DNA of 9,717 bases, from assembly GCF_035998295.1 (NCBI RefSeq), contig NZ_DASYHS010000131.1, positions 1-9,717 of the forward strand, given 5' to 3'. Under the pieces are notes generated by a model. That model did no database searches. It worked only from the letters and a program-made list of their open reading frames with translations, and was not told the DNA's origin. Position numbers and translations under genes: made by a program. Shown one piece after another: positions 7,575 to 9,717 of this stretch; positions within the stretch are counted from its first letter, which is position 1; each line of letters opens with the position of its first letter. The DNA is from DASYHS01 sp035998295 (GTDB lineage Bacteria; Pseudomonadota; Alphaproteobacteria; Azospirillales; Azospirillaceae).

Positions 7575-7967
7575 ATGGAACGCTTCACCGGCGGCTGCCT
7601 GTGCGGCAACGTCCGGATCGTGGCATCGGGCCGCCCGTACCGGGTCGGCGTCTGCCACTGTCTCGACTGCCGCAAGCATCATGGGGCCCTATTCCACGCT
7701 TCCGCGGTGTTCCCTCAGGACGCCGTGACGGTCGAAGGGGAGACGGGCGACTACGCCGGGCGGTGCTTCTGCCCCCGCTGCGGCTCGTCCGTCTTCTCGC
7801 GCTCCGACGACGAAATCGAAGTGAACCTCGGGTCCCTGGATGCCCCCGACCAGTTCAGGCCGACCTACGAGCTCTGGACCATCCGCCGCGAGTCCTGGCT
7901 GCCGCCGTTTCCCCTCGATAGACGCTACGACCGCGATCGCGACGCCGCCGGCCGCCGCGAGGAGTAG
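7575..7967 (+). CDS. GFA/CENP-V-domain zinc-binding protein
   Basis: A 130-residue cytoplasmic protein of the family named after glutathione-dependent formaldehyde-activating enzyme. Most members have no proven substrate, so formaldehyde metabolism should not be assumed. Zinc ligands are visible: GGCLCGNVR (C8, C10), CHCLDCRK (C27, C29, C32) and CFCPRCGS (C64, C66, C69). The C-terminal half has the usual EIEVNLGSLDAP and YELWTIRRESWLP. The charged tail RDRDAAGRREE is variable in the family. ATG 7575 has a strong AAGGAG site (7562-7567) 7 bases upstream. It follows the ABC-F gene by 80 bases and may share its transcript; a weak TTGCCAC (7514-7520) could mark its own promoter. It is convergent with the cold-shock gene, with a 22-base gap. 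Confidence 0.93.
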   Translation: MERFTGGCLCGNVRIVASGRPYRVGVCHCLDCRKHHGALFHASAVFPQDAVTVEGETGDYAGRCFCPRCGSSVFSRSDDEIEVNLGSLDAPDQFRPTYELWTIRRESWLPPFPLDRRYDRDRDAAGRREE

Positions 7968-7971
7968 GCTG

Positions 7972-7981
7972 CCGGCGCCGG
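7972..7981. terminator. 10-base palindrome in the convergent GFA / cold-shock gap
   Basis: CCGGCGCCGG is a perfect palindrome lying between the two convergent stop codons. It could contribute to transcript ends from both sides, but it has no loop or T-run and may be chance in GC-rich DNA. Confidence 0.2.
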
Positions 7982-7989
7982 GCGGCGCG

Positions 7990-8655
7990 CTAGCCCTTGC
8001 GCACCTCGACCGCTTCCCGCCCCTTCTCGCCGGCGCGCAACTTGACCACGACCTTCTCCCCCTCGGCCAGGGGCCCGACCCCCGACCGTTCCAGCGCCGT
8101 GGCGTGGACGAACACGTCCCGCCCGCCGTCCTCCACGCCGACGAAGCCGAACCCCTTCTTCTCGTCGTACCACTTCACCGTTCCCTCGACCGTCCCCTCG
8201 GTCGCTCCCTCTGCGGCTCCCTTTGCGGCTCCCGTATCGGCCCGGCCTGCGGGCGGGCCGCGCCTGTCCTGCGTCTTCTGCGGGCGGCCGCGCTCCTTCG
8301 CCGGGCCGCGCGGCTCGCGGCGCGGCCCGGCGCCGCCCCGATCACCCCGGTCGCCCCGGCCCCGCCCGGCCGCCGGCTCCGCGACCGCGGTCGAGAAGTC
8401 GAACTTGTAGATGCGGCTGACCTGCGGCCCGCGCTCGCCCTCCGCGAGGTCCACGGTCAGCGTCACCCCTTCCGGCAGCGAGCGCCGCCCCGCGGCCTCG
8501 ACCAGGGCGGCGGGCAGGAAGGCCTCCGCCGCCCCGCCCTCGGGCGACACGAAGCCGAAGCCGCGTTCGAGATCGAACCACCGGACGGTGGCCCTGACCT
8601 CGGTCGCGACCGTCTTGACCGGACGGTAGACGTGGCGGGGCGGATGGAAGCGCAT
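7990..8655 (-). CDS. cold-shock protein with two cold-shock domains and a disordered basic linker
   Basis: A 221-residue single-stranded nucleic-acid-binding protein. The first cold-shock domain spans about 17-86: ATVRWFDLERGFGFVSPEGG has the RNP1 motif GFGFV, but RNP2 is altered to EAFLP where VFVH is usual. The linker (about 93-154) is rich in G, R, D, P and A, with RGG-like pieces (GRGRGDRGDRGG) and a tetrapeptide repeat GAAK-GAAE-GATE-GTVE. The second domain (155-221) is canonical: GTVKWYDEKKGFGFV and DVFVHATALERSG. Double-domain Csp proteins of around 190-200 residues are known in alphaproteobacteria. ATG 8655 was chosen because GAGGG (8665-8669) precedes it and an EcfG-like promoter lies just upstream; the frame open to 8919 overlaps the dehydrogenase gene. 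Likely an RNA chaperone under stress control. Confidence 0.95.
   Translation of the reverse strand: MRFHPPRHVYRPVKTVATEVRATVRWFDLERGFGFVSPEGGAAEAFLPAALVEAAGRRSLPEGVTLTVDLAEGERGPQVSRIYKFDFSTAVAEPAAGRGRGDRGDRGGAGPRREPRGPAKERGRPQKTQDRRGPPAGRADTGAAKGAAEGATEGTVEGTVKWYDEKKGFGFVGVEDGGRDVFVHATALERSGVGPLAEGEKVVVKLRAGEKGREAVEVRKG
8177..8233. repeat. 12-base in-frame repeat in the cold-shock linker
   Basis: About four and a half units of 12 bases, read on the minus strand as GGAGCCGCAAAG, GGAGCCGCAGAG, GGAGCGACCGAG, GGGACGGTCGAG and GGAACGGTG. They encode GAAK, GAAE, GATE, GTVE, GTVK. The last unit is the first strand of the second cold-shock domain, so the linker repeats look like tandem copies of that domain's own 5' codons that have since drifted. 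Confidence 0.85.
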
Positions 8656-8689
8656 GGACCGATACCCTCGTGCTGGCCGTACGGCGAAG

Positions 8690-8714
8690 AACCGTCCCCG
8701 CGAGTAGCGGTTCC
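8690..8714 (-). promoter_or_regulatory. EcfG-type general stress promoter for the cold-shock gene
   Basis: On the minus strand GGAAC (8710-8714), a 16-base spacer, then GGTT (8690-8693). The -35 is perfect and the -10 differs from CGTT at one base, the same arrangement as at 4438-4463. Transcription would start near 8683, about 28 bases before ATG 8655. GAACCG and CGGTTC (8689-8694 and 8708-8713) also form an inverted repeat, so an operator or hairpin is an alternative reading. Confidence 0.58.
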
Positions 8715-8743
8715 CCGCGCGCTTGGCAATCCCCAACCGCCGT

Positions 8744-9523
8744 TCAGGCGTCGGCGCGCATGCCTCCCTTCGCCGGCGCCGCGGCCAGCAGGCGGTCGGC
8801 CAGCCCGGCAGGCAGGACGCCCAGCATCCAGGCGCCGAGATATGTCGGCCACGGGAACGCGATGCGCGCGGCGTTGCGCTCCAGCCCGCGGCGGATGATC
8901 CCGGCCGCGCGCCCGGCATCCATCAGGAACGGCATGCGGAACGCGTTCACGTCCGTCATCGGCGTCCGCACGAAGCCCGGGCAGATCACCGAGACGCCGA
9001 TCCCCTCGCGCGCCAGCTCGCCCCGCAGCGCCTCGCCATACACCCTGACCGCCGCCTTGCTCGCGCAATAGGCCGGCGCGCCGGGAAAGCCGCGGAAGGA
9101 GGCGAGCGAGCTCATCAGCGCGATCTGGCCGCGCCGGCGCGCGCGCATCGCCGGCAGCAGCGGGTGGACGGTGTTGAGCACGCCGTCCAGGTTGGTCGCG
9201 AAGATCCGGCGCGCCTGCTCCGGGCTCTCGCCCTCGCCGCCCGTGCCGGCCGAGATGCCGGCATTCGCGATCGCAAGGTCGATCGGCGCGCCCGCGTCCA
9301 TCCGCGGCAGCCAGTCCGCCAGGAAGGCCCGGTCCGTGACGTCCGCGGCCGCCGACCGGACGTCGGCGCCGGCCGCCGCGCAGTCCCGCGCCACCGCGTC
9401 CAGGCGTTCGGGGTTCCTGCCGGTCAGCACGAGGGTGATCCCGGGCGCCGCGTAGTGCCGGGCCAGCGCCGCGCCCAGGCCGCTCGACGCGCCGGTGATC
9501 AGGATGGTCTTCGGATTCCGCAT
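8744..9523 (-). CDS. short-chain dehydrogenase/reductase (classical SDR)
   Basis: A 259-residue Rossmann-fold NAD(P)-dependent oxidoreductase; the substrate cannot be told from sequence. The cofactor motif TGASSGLG is at 10-17, and the arginine of LTGRNPERL at 36 hints at NADP preference. Further landmarks are NAG (87-89), N111, the catalytic SS at 138-139, and YCASK with Y152 and K156. PGFVRTPMT (182-190) is the usual post-catalytic motif. The C-terminal part, FPWPTYLGAWMLGVLPAGLADRLL, is moderately hydrophobic and resembles SDRs annotated with lipid or unspecified substrates. ATG 9523 has an AGGGGA site immediately upstream. The gene lies upstream of, and on the same strand as, the cold-shock gene, with an 88-base gap that holds that gene's own promoter. 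Confidence 0.93.
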   Translation of the reverse strand: MRNPKTILITGASSGLGAALARHYAAPGITLVLTGRNPERLDAVARDCAAAGADVRSAAADVTDRAFLADWLPRMDAGAPIDLAIANAGISAGTGGEGESPEQARRIFATNLDGVLNTVHPLLPAMRARRRGQIALMSSLASFRGFPGAPAYCASKAAVRVYGEALRGELAREGIGVSVICPGFVRTPMTDVNAFRMPFLMDAGRAAGIIRRGLERNAARIAFPWPTYLGAWMLGVLPAGLADRLLAAAPAKGGMRADA

Positions 9524-9663
9524 CGCTCCCCTCTCCGCCTCTCCGGCGACTGCCCCTTTTGAAACCCCCGGGCGGGCAGGGGAATCGCATTTGAGAAAAT
9601 TGGGTAGCGCGTAGAACAGAAAAGGATTCTGTAGGGGGCCTGCAGTGGCAAGAGAGGTCCCAG
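9524..9663. other. divergent intergenic region and probable left end of an insertion sequence
   Basis: The first 60 bases are pyrimidine-rich upstream sequence of the dehydrogenase gene. From about 9583 the DNA becomes AT-richer than anything else in the window. A perfect hairpin ACAGAA (9616-9621) and TTCTGT (9627-9632) with a 5-base loop lies before the transposase start. The terminal inverted repeat of the element should be somewhere in 9583-9650, but without the right end it cannot be placed. Confidence 0.45.
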
Positions 9664-9717
9664 ATGACGTGGTTCGAGAACGCGTTCGATGGCCTGCCGG
9701 ACCCGCGGACCGGGAAC
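9664..9717 (+). mobile_element. start of an ISAs1-type transposase gene, cut off by the window
   Basis: ATG 9664 opens a frame of 18 codons to the window end. The residues FENAFDGLPDPRTGN match the N-terminal FxxLPDPR motif of ISAs1-family DDE transposases, which typically run to about 370 residues. A GAGAGG stretch (9651-9656) provides a ribosome site. Whether the full gene is intact cannot be seen. The AT-richer upstream DNA fits an inserted element. Confidence 0.75.

Noticed and set aside
8656..8919. Upstream extension of the cold-shock protein
   Set aside because: It would overlap the dehydrogenase gene and the EcfG-like promoter, and the extra residues look non-coding.
8463..9590. 375-codon minus-strand frame across the dehydrogenase and cold-shock genes
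   Set aside because: Out-of-frame shadow of two real genes on the same strand; arginine- and glycine-rich with no motif.

Overview
The window is a GC-rich chromosomal stretch, most likely from an alphaproteobacterium of the Rhodospirillales type. The base is the strong GC bias at third codon positions, a small aa3-type cytochrome c oxidase subunit IV of the alphaproteobacterial kind, a two-cold-shock-domain protein, a GCTANAWC-like -10 element, and two GGAAC-N16-NGTT elements that fit the EcfG general-stress promoter consensus of this class. Most genes are core metabolism or translation genes; only the far right edge enters a mobile element.

Layout. A secreted or periplasmic DUF2066 protein (minus strand, cut off by the left edge) diverges from the purine pair purM-purN (plus, overlapping). 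Then comes a 134-base gap with a 12-base tandem repeat, the 48-residue oxidase subunit IV gene, and a FemAB/BioF2-like GNAT-fold gene. The latter converges on a 58-residue, highly charged small protein (minus). A group III truncated haemoglobin (plus) converges on ndk (minus), which diverges from a YheS-type ABC-F ATPase gene (plus). A GFA/CENP-V zinc protein (plus) converges on a double cold-shock-domain protein (minus), itself downstream of a short-chain dehydrogenase (minus). The last 54 bases are the start of an ISAs1-type transposase gene (plus).

How the parts relate. purM and purN encode two de novo purine steps and are translationally coupled; ndk completes nucleoside triphosphate synthesis but has its own promoter. 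The small charged protein and the cold-shock protein each have an EcfG-like promoter with the same 16-base spacer about 30 bases upstream of the start codon, so they may share general-stress control.

Unusual points. Two genes (purM and the FemAB-like gene) appear to lack a canonical start codon where homology suggests translation begins: ATC at 1264 and CTG at 1256+2000 (3256) are the inferred alternatives. Two unrelated loci carry tandem repeats with a 12-base period. I see no defence, biosynthetic or CRISPR system, and no clear new multi-gene system. No gap between genes exceeds about 160 bases, and no tRNA or rRNA gene was recognised.
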